NCBI GenBank assembly: GCA_964428205.1
Contig: CAYRXE010000008.1
Coordinates: 1 to 30,786, forward strand
DNA length: 30,786 nt
Direction of reading: 5' to 3'
From: CAYRXE01 sp964428205
Lineage (GTDB): Bacteria > Patescibacteriota > Gracilibacteria > Peribacterales > Peribacteraceae
Shown here: piece by piece, positions 1 through 7,466 of the stretch
Layout: each line of letters opens with the position of its first letter
Numbering within the stretch: position 1 is the first letter of the stretch
Notes under the pieces: model-generated
Told to the model about the DNA's origin: nothing
What the model saw: only the letters and a program-made list of their open reading frames with translations
Databases searched by the model: none
Translations under genes and position numbers: made by a program

Positions 1-3
1 TCT

Positions 4-1635
4 TCACAGCGTTGCCCCCAGCGGAAACCCGAGGAACTTAAGCGCATCGGACGTGCTCTTAAAGATTCTCCCGTCCCTTTCTTTATCCACAAACCAGGAG
101 GCTTTTTGGAGTAGCGGCAAAATGTATTCACTCGCTCCCGTAACGTACACGGTTTGCCCGCGCTTTTTGCAGTCATGAATAATTTCCCGAAGCATCTCCA
201 CTCCATCAAGATCAATGTAAAAAAGGTTTCTCAAGCTGAGGATGATGGTGTCTGCGGTGATCTTTTTGATCGCATCTTCGTGAGAGAGCGCATTGAAGTA
301 GGTGAACTCTCCCGCAAAGCGATACACGACGACATCGCTGCCTTCGTATTCTCCAAGGCGATGATGTGGAATGCGCGCGAGTAACTTCTTATCTTTGTGC
401 AACGTCAGCTCGCTCTGCCCCTTCGACAAATGCTGTACAAAACCCAAGAGCGCCACCGTGGCTCCCACGAGAATACCCACCATGGGATCAACCGCAAAGG
501 TGAGGAATGCCACCAACATCGAGAGCAGGAACGCGCTTTTGTCGAACATGAAGAGTTTGTAAAAATGTTCGCGTTCCACCATGCGAAAAGCCGCAAAGAC
601 GAGAATGCTTCCCACCACCGCAAGCGGCAAGTACTGGAACCCGCGGAAGAGAAGCAACGCAATGAGCACAATGAACATCGTATTCAACGCCGATGACATG
701 CTCGAAGTGGCTCCGCTCTTCACATTCAAAGCCGTGCGTGCGAGCACGCCCGTTGCAGGCATACCGCCAAAGAGACCAGCCAACACATTCGCAACCGCGA
801 GACCGAACATCTCCTTTTTTTGATTGAACCTCGTATTGCTCATGCCGTCCGCAATCTTCGCCGAAAGCAATGTCTCCAAAACAGCAACCACGGCAACCGT
901 GAGCACTACTTTGGTGAGCTCGAAGAGATCAACCGACGCGAAGGAAAAAGAAGGAAGCTGAATGAGTGTGGCGTGGAATTCGCCGTACTTCGAAAAAAGT
1001 GTTTGGAAGCCAAACGGCAACATGTGCAGTTCGGATGCATAGCCAATCCCAATACCCAGGGCCGCAGCAACCACCGCTCCGGGAATGCGCGGGAAAAAGC
1101 GTGCAATGAGAAAGAGAAGAGCTAAGAGGGAAGCAAACAGCATGAGCGTGGGCATGTGTGCCTGCCCGACATGCGTCAGGGATTCGTAGAGGTTATGCAG
1201 AAAAAACTCGTGCACGGGCAAACCCTGCAATCCCAGAGCAAAGTTCAACTGTCCCAATGCGATCGTGAGGCCCACTCCCAATGTAAAACCGTGCATGACA
1301 CTCGACGGGATGAACACCAAGTAGCGATCCCAGCGCAGCACAAAAAAGACGAAGATGACGATACCCGAAAGAATGGCAATGAGCGGAAGCAACTCGGGAC
1401 CATTCGCGAGCACAAAGGTGGCGAGGATTCCCGAGAGCGCCGCTGCAGGCCCCACAACATTGAATTTACTACCTCCGAGTGCCGCTGCAGCAAGACCAGC
1501 CCATATAGCAGTGATGATTCCGGTAATCGGTGTCGTTCCCGACGCAATGGCAAGCGAGAGGGAGAGCGGCACAGACACGAGTGCAACGGTGAGTCCGGAC
1601 TTCCAGTTGGCGGATACTTGCTTGAGAATATTCAT
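4..1635 (-). CDS. SulP-family inorganic anion transporter with C-terminal STAS domain
   Basis: 543 residues, a normal length for SulP (SLC26) carriers. The first ~400 residues are a run of hydrophobic helices with the family's N-terminal signature (NVVGPAAALSGILATF near residues 58-75). The last ~110 residues form a soluble STAS domain starting near VVVYRFAGEF. The protein should sit in the inner membrane and carry sulfate, bicarbonate or a related anion, probably with Na+ or H+. The substrate cannot be read from the sequence. In the STAS loop that often carries a phosphorylatable Ser/Thr, this copy reads IDLDGVEML, with Asp at that position. The start is an ATG after a pyrimidine-rich leader with no Shine-Dalgarno. 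The gene diverges from glutamate dehydrogenase across 232 bp. Family certain, substrate unknown. Confidence 0.93.
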   Translation of the reverse strand: MNILKQVSANWKSGLTVALVSVPLSLSLAIASGTTPITGIITAIWAGLAAAALGGSKFNVVGPAAALSGILATFVLANGPELLPLIAILSGIVIFVFFVLRWDRYLVFIPSSVMHGFTLGVGLTIALGQLNFALGLQGLPVHEFFLHNLYESLTHVGQAHMPTLMLFASLLALLFLIARFFPRIPGAVVAAALGIGIGYASELHMLPFGFQTLFSKYGEFHATLIQLPSFSFASVDLFELTKVVLTVAVVAVLETLLSAKIADGMSNTRFNQKKEMFGLAVANVLAGLFGGMPATGVLARTALNVKSGATSSMSSALNTMFIVLIALLLFRGFQYLPLAVVGSILVFAAFRMVEREHFYKLFMFDKSAFLLSMLVAFLTFAVDPMVGILVGATVALLGFVQHLSKGQSELTLHKDKKLLARIPHHRLGEYEGSDVVVYRFAGEFTYFNALSHEDAIKKITADTIILSLRNLFYIDLDGVEMLREIIHDCKKRGQTVYVTGASEYILPLLQKASWFVDKERDGRIFKSTSDALKFLGFPLGATL

Positions 1636-1665
1636 GAAAAAAACGGGAAAGCACTCGCCGAATTC

Positions 1666-1680
1666 GCAGAAAATTTCTGC
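1666..1680. promoter_or_regulatory. Perfect 15-bp palindrome upstream of the SulP gene
   Basis: GCAGAAAATTTCTGC has 7-nt arms around a central A. It lies about 31 bp upstream of the SulP start in the divergent SulP/gdh intergenic region. It could be an operator or a small hairpin in the SulP leader. The assignment rests on position and symmetry only. Confidence 0.35.
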
Positions 1681-1836
1681 AAGCGAGACAAACTTGGTCT
1701 ACGCCCCTATCGCCTTCCGGTCAAGAGTAGCGCCTCATTTTCGACTTCGGTGATCGCGCGAGGACGGCAAATGTTTGATCTCGCACCCAAGCGAACACAA
1801 AATTCTGCATTTTTCTGTACAACGACAAGACGGGCG

Positions 1837-1842
1837 TACAAT
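1837..1842 (+). promoter_or_regulatory. Putative -10 box (TACAAT) for glutamate dehydrogenase
   Basis: TACAAT matches the sigma-70 -10 consensus in five of six positions and lies 25 nt before the ATG at 1868. No good -35 box is visible. If this is the -10, the in-frame ATG at 1841 would lie inside the promoter, which favours the start at 1868. Confidence 0.4.
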
Positions 1843-1867
1843 GACCGGTGATTTCCCCACCGCCGTT

Positions 1868-3160
1868 ATGCCGAAGATTGCCATGACTCCCTACCAGCGT
1901 TTCCAGGAGCTATTGGAGGAAACCATGCAACGTATGCAATTTACGGACGCACAAAAAACAATCTTCCGCGAACCGCAACATGTGCACAAAGCAGAACTCA
2001 AAATCACCAGGGATGATGGCAGTACCGCGAGCTACCCGGCGTTTCGTGTGCAGTACAACAACGCACGTGGTCCCTATAAAGGAGGCATTCGCTTTCACCC
2101 TTTAGCTGATGAAGACGAAGTGAAGTCTCTCGCAGCACTCATGGCATTCAAGACCGCTGTGGTTGGGATTCCTTTCGGCGGAGGCAAAGGTGGTATTCAG
2201 TTGGATCCAAAGAAAATGAGCAAGAAGGAACTCGAAGCACTCTCGCGTGCATACGTGCAGGCATTCGTACAACACTTGGGACCGGATAAAGACTGTCCTG
2301 CCCCCGATGTGAACACCACAGGCGAGATCATGGCGTGGATGCGCGATGAATACGAAAACATCACGGGCAGTTACGCTCCTGCGATGATCACTGGTAAACC
2401 GATGAGTCTTGGCGGGTCACTCGGCCGCGACACGGCAACGGCACGCGGTGGGTTCTTCATTCTGCAAGAACTGATGCAGCTCGAAGCAAAGGAACCGCAG
2501 AACATGCGCGTGATCATCCAAGGCTTTGGCAATGCAGGTGCGCACATGGCGGAGTTCCTGCATGGGACCGGCTACACCATCGTTGGCTTGTCGGACTCGC
2601 AGGGAGGTATCTACTGCGCCGAAGGATTGGATCCTCAGAGAATTGAGAAGTACAAGAAGAGCACGGGATCGGTCCTGGGTGAGTACTGCAAAGGTTCTGT
2701 GTGTGACGTGGAGAAGATGAAGATGGATAACGTACAAAAGGTGACGAACGAAGAGCTCTTGGAACTTCCCTGTGACATCTTGGTACCAGCAGCACTCGAT
2801 AACGTAATCAACGAAGGCAATGCCGCAAAGGTGAAAGCCACGTACATCCTGGAGCTGGCGAATGGTCCAACAACACCTGAAGCAGACGAGATTTTAAAGA
2901 AGAACGGCGTAACACTGATTCCCGATATTCTCGCCAACGCAGGAGGTGTGACGGTGAGTTACTTCGAGTGGGTCCAGGGTCGCAGTGGCGAACAGTGGAC
3001 GGCAGTGAGAGTCGATGAAGATTTGCGACGCATCATCCTGGAAGCGTTCCGTGATGTGCACACAGAAGCGCGGAACGAGAACCTCACACACCGCCAAGCT
3101 GCGTTCGCGATTGGACTCAAGCGCATCGCCGATGCAATGAAAGCGCGAGGAAGAATGTAA
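1868..3160 (+). CDS. gdhA: Glu/Leu/Phe/Val-type glutamate dehydrogenase
   Basis: 430 residues from the chosen start. It catalyses reversible oxidative deamination of glutamate to 2-oxoglutarate plus ammonia with NAD(P), in the cytosol, linking nitrogen and carbon metabolism. The N-terminal substrate domain shows RVQYNNARGPYKGGIRFHP and the catalytic-lysine region FKTAVVGIPFGGGKGG, then PAPDVNTTGEIMAW. The Rossmann domain has GFGNAG. The C-terminal part carries LANGPTTPEAD and DILANAGGVTVSYFEWVQ. All are hallmark motifs of the hexameric family, and the length is normal. In-frame ATGs at 1841 and 1883 and an upstream TTG at 1775 are alternatives. I chose 1868 because 1841 overlaps a -10-like box. 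No Shine-Dalgarno precedes any of them. Coenzyme preference cannot be judged. Confidence 0.95.
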   Translation: MPKIAMTPYQRFQELLEETMQRMQFTDAQKTIFREPQHVHKAELKITRDDGSTASYPAFRVQYNNARGPYKGGIRFHPLADEDEVKSLAALMAFKTAVVGIPFGGGKGGIQLDPKKMSKKELEALSRAYVQAFVQHLGPDKDCPAPDVNTTGEIMAWMRDEYENITGSYAPAMITGKPMSLGGSLGRDTATARGGFFILQELMQLEAKEPQNMRVIIQGFGNAGAHMAEFLHGTGYTIVGLSDSQGGIYCAEGLDPQRIEKYKKSTGSVLGEYCKGSVCDVEKMKMDNVQKVTNEELLELPCDILVPAALDNVINEGNAAKVKATYILELANGPTTPEADEILKKNGVTLIPDILANAGGVTVSYFEWVQGRSGEQWTAVRVDEDLRRIILEAFRDVHTEARNENLTHRQAAFAIGLKRIADAMKARGRM

Positions 3161-3443
3161 TTTTTGGAAAATTTTCCTTGGAACTCACTCAATGAGTTTC
3201 ACTTTACATTTTTCTGTTCTCTATGATGAATAAATTTGTGTTGAGAAGAAATTTTTCATTGCTCACACGTGTCTCACATCATCATGCGAGAGATTTCTAA
3301 GAAAAAAGTTTTTACATCACAAAAATTTTTTATGGAGAACGAGTGATCATCGTTCATGTGTAGAAAATAGTGATGTCGTTTTTTTGGCTTGGGGAAAATA
3401 AAAACGCCCTGCGTGAGCGGAGCGTTTTTACGAGTGGCAACTC
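3161..3443. other. AT-rich intergenic region after gdhA
   Basis: About 280 bp clearly richer in A+T than the flanking genes, with no convincing protein gene on the + strand. Just after the gdhA stop lie the palindrome GGAAAATTTTCC (about 3167-3178) and a small hairpin AACTCA/TGAGTT (about 3182-3198). Either may end gdhA transcription. The right end holds the terminator listed separately. Confidence 0.5.
3397..3430 (-). terminator. Intrinsic terminator of the lysine-rich peptide gene (possibly bidirectional)
   Basis: AAAAACGC and GCGTTTTT form inverted arms around a GC-rich centre. There is an A-run on the left and a T-run on the right, so a U-tract forms whichever strand is transcribed. It sits 14 bp beyond the stop of the small gene on the minus strand, the right place for that gene's terminator. 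It could also stop read-through from gdhA. Confidence 0.65.
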
Positions 3444-3509
3444 TTAGAGGCGCTTCTTCTTTGTAGCCTTCTTCTTCTTTGTTGCCTTCTTCTTCTTCTT
3501 TGCAGCCAT
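3444..3509 (-). CDS. Tiny lysine-rich basic peptide (21 residues)
   Basis: The minus strand reads ATG, 21 codons and TAA. The peptide starts MAAKKKKK, contains two AT(KKK)n units and ends KKKRL: 13 of 21 residues are lysine or arginine and none is acidic. Support for a real gene is a clean start and stop, a three-fold repeat of an (A/T)-K(3-5) unit, and a strong terminator 14 bp downstream. Similar Ala/Lys repeats occur in histone H1-like and Hc1-type nucleoid proteins and in ribosomal protein tails, so binding to DNA or rRNA is a reasonable guess but no more. No Shine-Dalgarno is seen. A possible -10 (TACACT) lies upstream near 3542-3547. It could be low-complexity sequence without function. 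Confidence 0.5.
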   Translation of the reverse strand: MAAKKKKKATKKKKATKKKRL

Positions 3510-3652
3510 AGAAGTTGGGGAAATAAATTGAACTGCGATAAGTGTACGACATCACGTGAGCGTGAAAAGTATTTGGGAAAGCACGAGAAAGAAAATGTGA
3601 TGAAGTATCGAAATGGTTTTTTGAAGAAATAAATATTTTTTTCTGGGTTCGT

Positions 3653-3673
3653 AAAAAATTTTCGAAATTTTTT
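3653..3673 (-). terminator. AT-only inverted repeat after ribBA
   Basis: AAAAAATTT and AAATTTTTT form perfect 9-bp arms around TCG, 15 bp past the ribBA stop on the minus strand. The stem has no G-C pairs, so it is weak as a terminator, but its position fits the end of ribBA. Confidence 0.4.
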
Positions 3674-3688
3674 CGATGATCACCTCAC

Positions 3689-4900
3689 TTACACTCCGCG
3701 CAACTTGTGTCCCAACTTTTTCTTCTTCGTCTGCAAATATTTTTTCTCGCGCTTCGAACGTGGTGCCAACTCGAGCGGCATTTGCTTCGTCACTTCCAAT
3801 CCGTAGCCCTCAAGACCCACAATCTTCTTTGGGTTATTGGTTAAGAGCTTAATCTTGCGGATGCCCAAGTGCCTCAGGATCTGCGCTCCAATGCCGTAAT
3901 CACGCAAATCTACCGGTAAACCGAGCTTTTTATTGGCCTGCACGGTATCGAGGCCTTTCTTCGTCTGCAGCGCATACGCCTTAATCTTGTTCACGAGACC
4001 AATGCCGCGTCCCTCCTGGCGCAAATACAGAATCACGCCCTTCCCCGCAGCGGCAATTTCTTCCATTGCCCTGTTGAGCTGCCTGCCACAGTCACAGTGA
4101 CGCGAGTGGAACACATCACCTGTCACACACTCCGAGTGCACACGCACGAGAACGGGATCCGCCGTGCGCACATTGCCTTTCACCAGCGCCACGTGATCTT
4201 TGAGGTGCAAGTGATCGTGATACACGCGCATGTTCCAAGATCCAAAGTCTGTCTCGAGCAGCGTCTCGGCCTCCATCTCCACCATCGTCTCGTTCTTGCG
4301 ACGCCATTGAATGAGATCGGCGATGCTGACGATGGGGATGTTGTGCTCCTTAGAAAACTGTATGAGCGCTGGTAAGCGCATCATGGTGCCGTCATCGTGC
4401 ATCAGTTCGCTCAATACCCCTCCTTCGCGCTTTTTCGTGAGCTTACAGAGATCAATCACAGCTTCGGTGTGGCCAGCACGCACGAGCACGCCACCGGATT
4501 GCGCACGCAGAGGGAACACATGTCCTGGGCGACGCAGGTCACTTGCCTTTGCTTTGGGTGAGATAGCCGCACGAATGGTCGTCGCACGATCTTTCGCCGA
4601 GATACCGGTGGTCACTCCCCTCGCCGCTTCAATACTCACCGTGAATGCCGTCCCAAAGCGAGACGTGTTCTCGTGCACCATGTACGGGAGTCCGAGTTGA
4701 TTGGCGATCTCGTTACTCAACGGCAAACACACGACTCCTCCGGTGTGGCGAATCATGAATGCCATCTTCTGTTCGGTGATGTGCTCTGCCGCAATCACAA
4801 TGTCTCCTTCGTTCTCGCGGTCCTCGTCATCCACCACAATCACAAAGTCCCCTTTTTGAAAGGCTTTGAGAGCGGTGTCGATGGAATGAAACGGGGACAT
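3689..4900 (-). CDS. ribBA: Bifunctional DHBP synthase / GTP cyclohydrolase II
   Basis: 403 residues, a normal length. The N-terminal half (about 1-200) is 3,4-dihydroxy-2-butanone-4-phosphate synthase, with the acidic loop DDEDRENEGD, then RRPGHVFPLRA and AGHTEAVIDL. The C-terminal half is GTP cyclohydrolase II, with RVHSECVTGDVF followed by CDCG (three zinc cysteines), LRQEGRGIGL and DYGIGAQIL...LTNNP. Together they start both branches of riboflavin synthesis, from ribulose-5-phosphate and GTP. The C-terminus is a basic tail. I start at the ATG giving MSPFHSID, because the 23-residue upstream extension has no family counterpart. It is separated from ribE-ribH by an SLH-protein gene on the same strand. 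No FMN riboswitch is recognisable upstream. Confidence 0.95.
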   Translation of the reverse strand: MSPFHSIDTALKAFQKGDFVIVVDDEDRENEGDIVIAAEHITEQKMAFMIRHTGGVVCLPLSNEIANQLGLPYMVHENTSRFGTAFTVSIEAARGVTTGISAKDRATTIRAAISPKAKASDLRRPGHVFPLRAQSGGVLVRAGHTEAVIDLCKLTKKREGGVLSELMHDDGTMMRLPALIQFSKEHNIPIVSIADLIQWRRKNETMVEMEAETLLETDFGSWNMRVYHDHLHLKDHVALVKGNVRTADPVLVRVHSECVTGDVFHSRHCDCGRQLNRAMEEIAAAGKGVILYLRQEGRGIGLVNKIKAYALQTKKGLDTVQANKKLGLPVDLRDYGIGAQILRHLGIRKIKLLTNNPKKIVGLEGYGLEVTKQMPLELAPRSKREKKYLQTKKKKLGHKLRGV

Positions 4901-4928
4901 GAAAAAACGAGGGGCGAAGTGCGATAGT

Positions 4929-4948
4929 CTACGGCAATTGTACCGTAG
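4929..4948. promoter_or_regulatory. Inverted repeat upstream of ribBA
   Basis: CTACGG and CCGTAG arms are separated by 8 bp, 29 bp upstream of the ribBA start. On the minus strand the centre reads TACAATTG, which contains a -10-like TACAAT, and a second -10-like TAGACT follows. It may be an operator over the ribBA promoter. No regulator is identified. Confidence 0.35.
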
Positions 4949-4977
4949 TTCGCACCTGCCACCTCGCATTTAAGGGC

Positions 4978-6330
4978 TTATTTGGACCGAACTGTGAGTG
5001 TGTAGGTCTCCTTTGTTGCACGAGGGCTGCCGTGCAAAAGACGAACGTAATACGTGCCTTCGGGGTAGAGGAACGCCTTGTTACAGACCGGGCTTTCGAA
5101 GCTATTCAGCTCTACATCAATCCACGGATACACACTGCATGTGGTAGAACCATTGGTGGTCATTTCGAACGTTAACTCCTGTTCCATAGGAATGGTGACG
5201 GCATACCAGTCTTCCAAGTCATTGGCTGCAAGCACGCCCATACGCATCTTCTGAAGCGGAATGAACACCGCATCATGCAAACCATCGTTTCCATCTGTTT
5301 CAACCGCATCAGTCACGACCACACGATAGCCAGCACCCTTCACGGTGCTCGAGAGTTCAATCTGATACTTCCCTGCTTCCAAGTTGAGGTGCAAGTAACA
5401 CGATGGTCCTTCTTCGAGACCTACGTAGAACTCATCAGAAATTTCTTCATCTTCCAAGCGGTACAACCTGCAGGAGATTTTTTCCTTCGGCATGCCAGTG
5501 AGCGATGCCTCGGTGTGCACAATGCCGTCTTCCTTTAAGTGGAAGCGATACACACGCACGTCTGTGCCCTCGAAGAGAGACGTCTCCGACCACGGAACGG
5601 TTGCGGTTGCATCTGTGCCGTTGGAAGAAGTCGAGAGAGACGATGCCGCGGAGGAAGCGGAAGAAGACGATTCTGAAGCAGCAGAAGAACTGCTGCTGGA
5701 GGTTTCTATTGGCATAGCCTTCGCATTCTTCGCTCTGTACACAAGCAACGCAGCCTGACCACGATCAATAGGATCATCAATGGTATAGAGGCCAATCTGC
5801 TGATCGGGAAGAGGAAGAATGCTTTGCGTGTATGCACTCACCACATACGGCGCAGACCAGTGATACGGCGACAAGCGAAATGGCAGTGCATCGGTATCGA
5901 CACCAGTGACCGCTGGTGCAGGAATTTCCATCACCGTGTAGATCATCTTGAGTGCTTCGCCGAGCGTCACCACGTTATTGGGACGGAATGTCCCATCGCT
6001 ATAACCCGATACAAACTTGCGAGCCAAGGCATCGCACACGTACGGCGCGAACCACACATCAGCTGCGAATTCTTTGGGGAAGCAATTGCCGGAAGACACC
6101 GCAGGCTCACGACCTGCAGCCTTGTATGCCATCTTGAGAACCGCCACACGGTTGAGCGGATTGAGCGGACGATACGTGCCATCGGGATTTCCCGTGATGA
6201 CTCCGGCATCTGCCAGCGCCATGATCGCCGTGTGATACGGAGAATTGGTGGGGACATCCGAAAAACTCGCAGCACTTGCCGTCGAGGTAAGCACGAGAGC
6301 GAGAGTGATACAAAGCACGAAACGGCGCAT
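4978..6330 (-). CDS. Secreted SLH-domain protein with PPC-like beta domains
   Basis: 450 residues. A signal peptide spans about residues 1-20 (hydrophobic LCITLALVLT, then ASAA). Three S-layer-homology repeats follow, at about 21-70 (FSDVPTNSPYHTAIMALADAG, GNPDGTYRPLNPLNR), 83-135 (VWFAPYV, SGYSDGTFRPNNVVTLGE) and 150-200. A serine-rich linker covers about 210-235. The C-terminal ~210 residues look like two bacterial pre-peptidase (PPC-type) beta-sandwiches: DLEDWYAVTIP, then PEGTYYVRL and YTLTV. The SLH part should anchor it to cell-wall polymer. The PPC-like part may bind a surface ligand or pack against a partner. No catalytic site is seen. It has its own promoter between ribH and this gene, so it may only be inserted among the riboflavin genes, not linked in function. 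Confidence 0.85.
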   Translation of the reverse strand: MRRFVLCITLALVLTSTASAASFSDVPTNSPYHTAIMALADAGVITGNPDGTYRPLNPLNRVAVLKMAYKAAGREPAVSSGNCFPKEFAADVWFAPYVCDALARKFVSGYSDGTFRPNNVVTLGEALKMIYTVMEIPAPAVTGVDTDALPFRLSPYHWSAPYVVSAYTQSILPLPDQQIGLYTIDDPIDRGQAALLVYRAKNAKAMPIETSSSSSSAASESSSSASSAASSLSTSSNGTDATATVPWSETSLFEGTDVRVYRFHLKEDGIVHTEASLTGMPKEKISCRLYRLEDEEISDEFYVGLEEGPSCYLHLNLEAGKYQIELSSTVKGAGYRVVVTDAVETDGNDGLHDAVFIPLQKMRMGVLAANDLEDWYAVTIPMEQELTFEMTTNGSTTCSVYPWIDVELNSFESPVCNKAFLYPEGTYYVRLLHGSPRATKETYTLTVRSK

Positions 6331-6356
6331 AGATCGGGGGTGAAAGATCGTCCCTG

Positions 6357-6385
6357 ATGCTACGCTGAATAACTTTGTTGCTCAA
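6357..6385 (-). promoter_or_regulatory. Putative sigma-70 promoter of the SLH/PPC gene
   Basis: On the minus strand TTGAGC (6380-6385) and TAGCAT (6357-6362) are separated by exactly 17 bp, and the start codon lies 26 nt further on. This is one of the better -35/-10 pairs in the window. Confidence 0.5.
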
Positions 6386-6389
6386 TAAA

Positions 6390-6854
6390 TCAAGAAGCTA
6401 AACGTGCCTTTTCTGCAAGCGAATGCAAGACGGCCATCGCGGCCTCGGCACCTTTGTCTGAGCGTGCCCGTGCGTGCTCCAAATCGGGCACCCAGAGGAT
6501 CTCGAAGGCAAACGGGATGTGATATTTGAGTTGAATATCCATAATTCCTCGTGCGGATTCTTGCGCGATGAGATCTGCATGCTTGGTTTGTCCCTGCACA
6601 ATGATGCCGAGTGCAATGAGCGCATCGAATTTCTCCGTTTCGGCCATCCACGAACCTGCGAGAGGAATTTCGAAGGATCCTGGCACCTCACTCACGGTGA
6701 TATTGGTATTGGGGATTCCGGCGTCCGTGAGACATTTCTTGGCACTCGCAATAAGTGCATCGATCTCCTCTCTATAAAAGGAGGCAGCAACGATCCCGAT
6801 CTGCCAGGTGGGATCTACCTTAGGGAGAGCTTTGGTGAAATCAGCTTTTTGCAT
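6390..6854 (-). CDS. ribH: 6,7-dimethyl-8-ribityllumazine synthase
   Basis: 154 residues, a normal length. It condenses 5-amino-6-ribitylaminouracil with 3,4-dihydroxy-2-butanone-4-phosphate to give lumazine, the step before riboflavin. Visible motifs are EVPGSFEIPLA (about 56-66) and ALGIIVQGQTKHADLIAQE (about 81-99), where H92 matches the catalytic histidine. The usual FGVLTTD stretch is replaced by FEILWVPDLEHARAR, an uncommon variant. Its ATG lies inside the end of ribE with a 14-bp overlap, so translation is probably coupled. The enzyme usually assembles into pentamers or 60-mers. Confidence 0.95.
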   Translation of the reverse strand: MQKADFTKALPKVDPTWQIGIVAASFYREEIDALIASAKKCLTDAGIPNTNITVSEVPGSFEIPLAGSWMAETEKFDALIALGIIVQGQTKHADLIAQESARGIMDIQLKYHIPFAFEILWVPDLEHARARSDKGAEAAMAVLHSLAEKARLAS

Positions 6855-7395
6855 GAGTACGAGACAGTATATCGGTTTCGATGTTCACGCGATCCCCTTC
6901 TTTTGCATTTCCGAGCGTCGTGGAGGCAAGCGTAAGTGGAATCAGTGCAACGGTAATGATGTCATCTTGTACATTGGCAACCGTGAGTGACACGCCATCC
7001 AGCGCAATGGAGCCCTTGGGAGCAATTGCAGGCAGGAATTCTTTTGGGACCTGGAGACTCAAACGTCCCTCTATAAAGGAGGTGACAGTTGCAACGCCTT
7101 CGATGTGCCCCTGCACGATGTGTCCGTCCAAACGGGAACCTGCGAGCATCGCGCGTTCCAAGTTCACCAGATCCCCTGCCTTGAGCGAACCGAGTTTCGT
7201 CTTTGCGAGCGTTTCATCAATCACATCAAAACTCATACTTGATGCATCAAAGGCGACGATGGAAAGACATACGCCGCTTACCGAGATACTTGCACCATGT
7301 TTGATGTCATCGAACATGGCAGGACGTTCCACGAGCAACTGGCGCCCGGTGTTCTCTAATACCTTTGCCGTCGATTCGATGATTCCTGTGAACAT
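6841..7395 (-). CDS. ribE: Riboflavin synthase (alpha subunit)
   Basis: 184 residues, slightly shorter than the usual 195-215. It dismutates two lumazine molecules to riboflavin and the ribityl-pyrimidine. It begins with the invariant MFTGIIE. Two lumazine-binding barrels are visible: GASISVSGVCLSIV near 34-47 in the first, and KGSIALDGVSLTVA near 127-140 in the second. DGHIVQGHIEG lies at the junction near 90-100. It is the first gene of the ribE-ribH pair and overlaps ribH by 14 bp. A -10 box (TATACT) sits only 9 nt before the ATG, so the mRNA is probably leaderless. ribD, which catalyses the intermediate deaminase/reductase steps, is absent from the window. Confidence 0.95.
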   Translation of the reverse strand: MFTGIIESTAKVLENTGRQLLVERPAMFDDIKHGASISVSGVCLSIVAFDASSMSFDVIDETLAKTKLGSLKAGDLVNLERAMLAGSRLDGHIVQGHIEGVATVTSFIEGRLSLQVPKEFLPAIAPKGSIALDGVSLTVANVQDDIITVALIPLTLASTTLGNAKEGDRVNIETDILSRTHAKS

Positions 7396-7404
7396 GAGAG
7401 GAAA

Positions 7405-7456
7405 AGTATAACGTATAAGAGAAGGTATTTGACAGTCTTGCCCAGCAGGATAATCC
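7405..7456. promoter_or_regulatory. Compact divergent promoter sharing one -35 hexamer (ribE / 64-residue ORF)
   Basis: The hexamer at 7429-7434 reads TTGACA on the plus strand and TGTCAA on the minus strand. To the left, TATACT (minus, 7405-7410, spacing 18) lies 9 nt from the ribE start. To the right, TAATCC (plus, 7451-7456, spacing 16) lies 10 nt from the ATG at 7467. An inverted repeat AGCAGGA-TAA-TCCTGCT (7444-7460) covers the plus-strand -10 and could be an operator. Confidence 0.5.
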
Positions 7457-7466
7457 TGCTTTTTGT

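Noticed and set aside
1775..1867. N-terminal extension of glutamate dehydrogenase from the TTG at 1775 or the ATG at 1841
   Set aside because: The extension does not resemble the family, and 1841 overlaps a -10-like box. The ATG at 1868 is preferred, although 1883 remains possible.
3161..3688. CRISPR, tRNA or phage remnant in the AT-rich gap
   Set aside because: No regularly spaced direct repeats and no cloverleaf with a TTCGA-type T-loop were found. The only convincing content is the small basic peptide and hairpins.
7429..7466. FMN riboswitch upstream of ribE
   Set aside because: The gap is only ~70 bp, the -10 lies 9 nt from the ribE ATG, and none of the conserved FMN-element segments are visible.
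7444..7466. Plus-strand terminator formed by AGCAGGA-TAA-TCCTGCT followed by T's
   Set aside because: No plus-strand gene lies upstream for it to terminate, the loop is only 3 nt, and the T-run is short. A promoter/operator role fits better.
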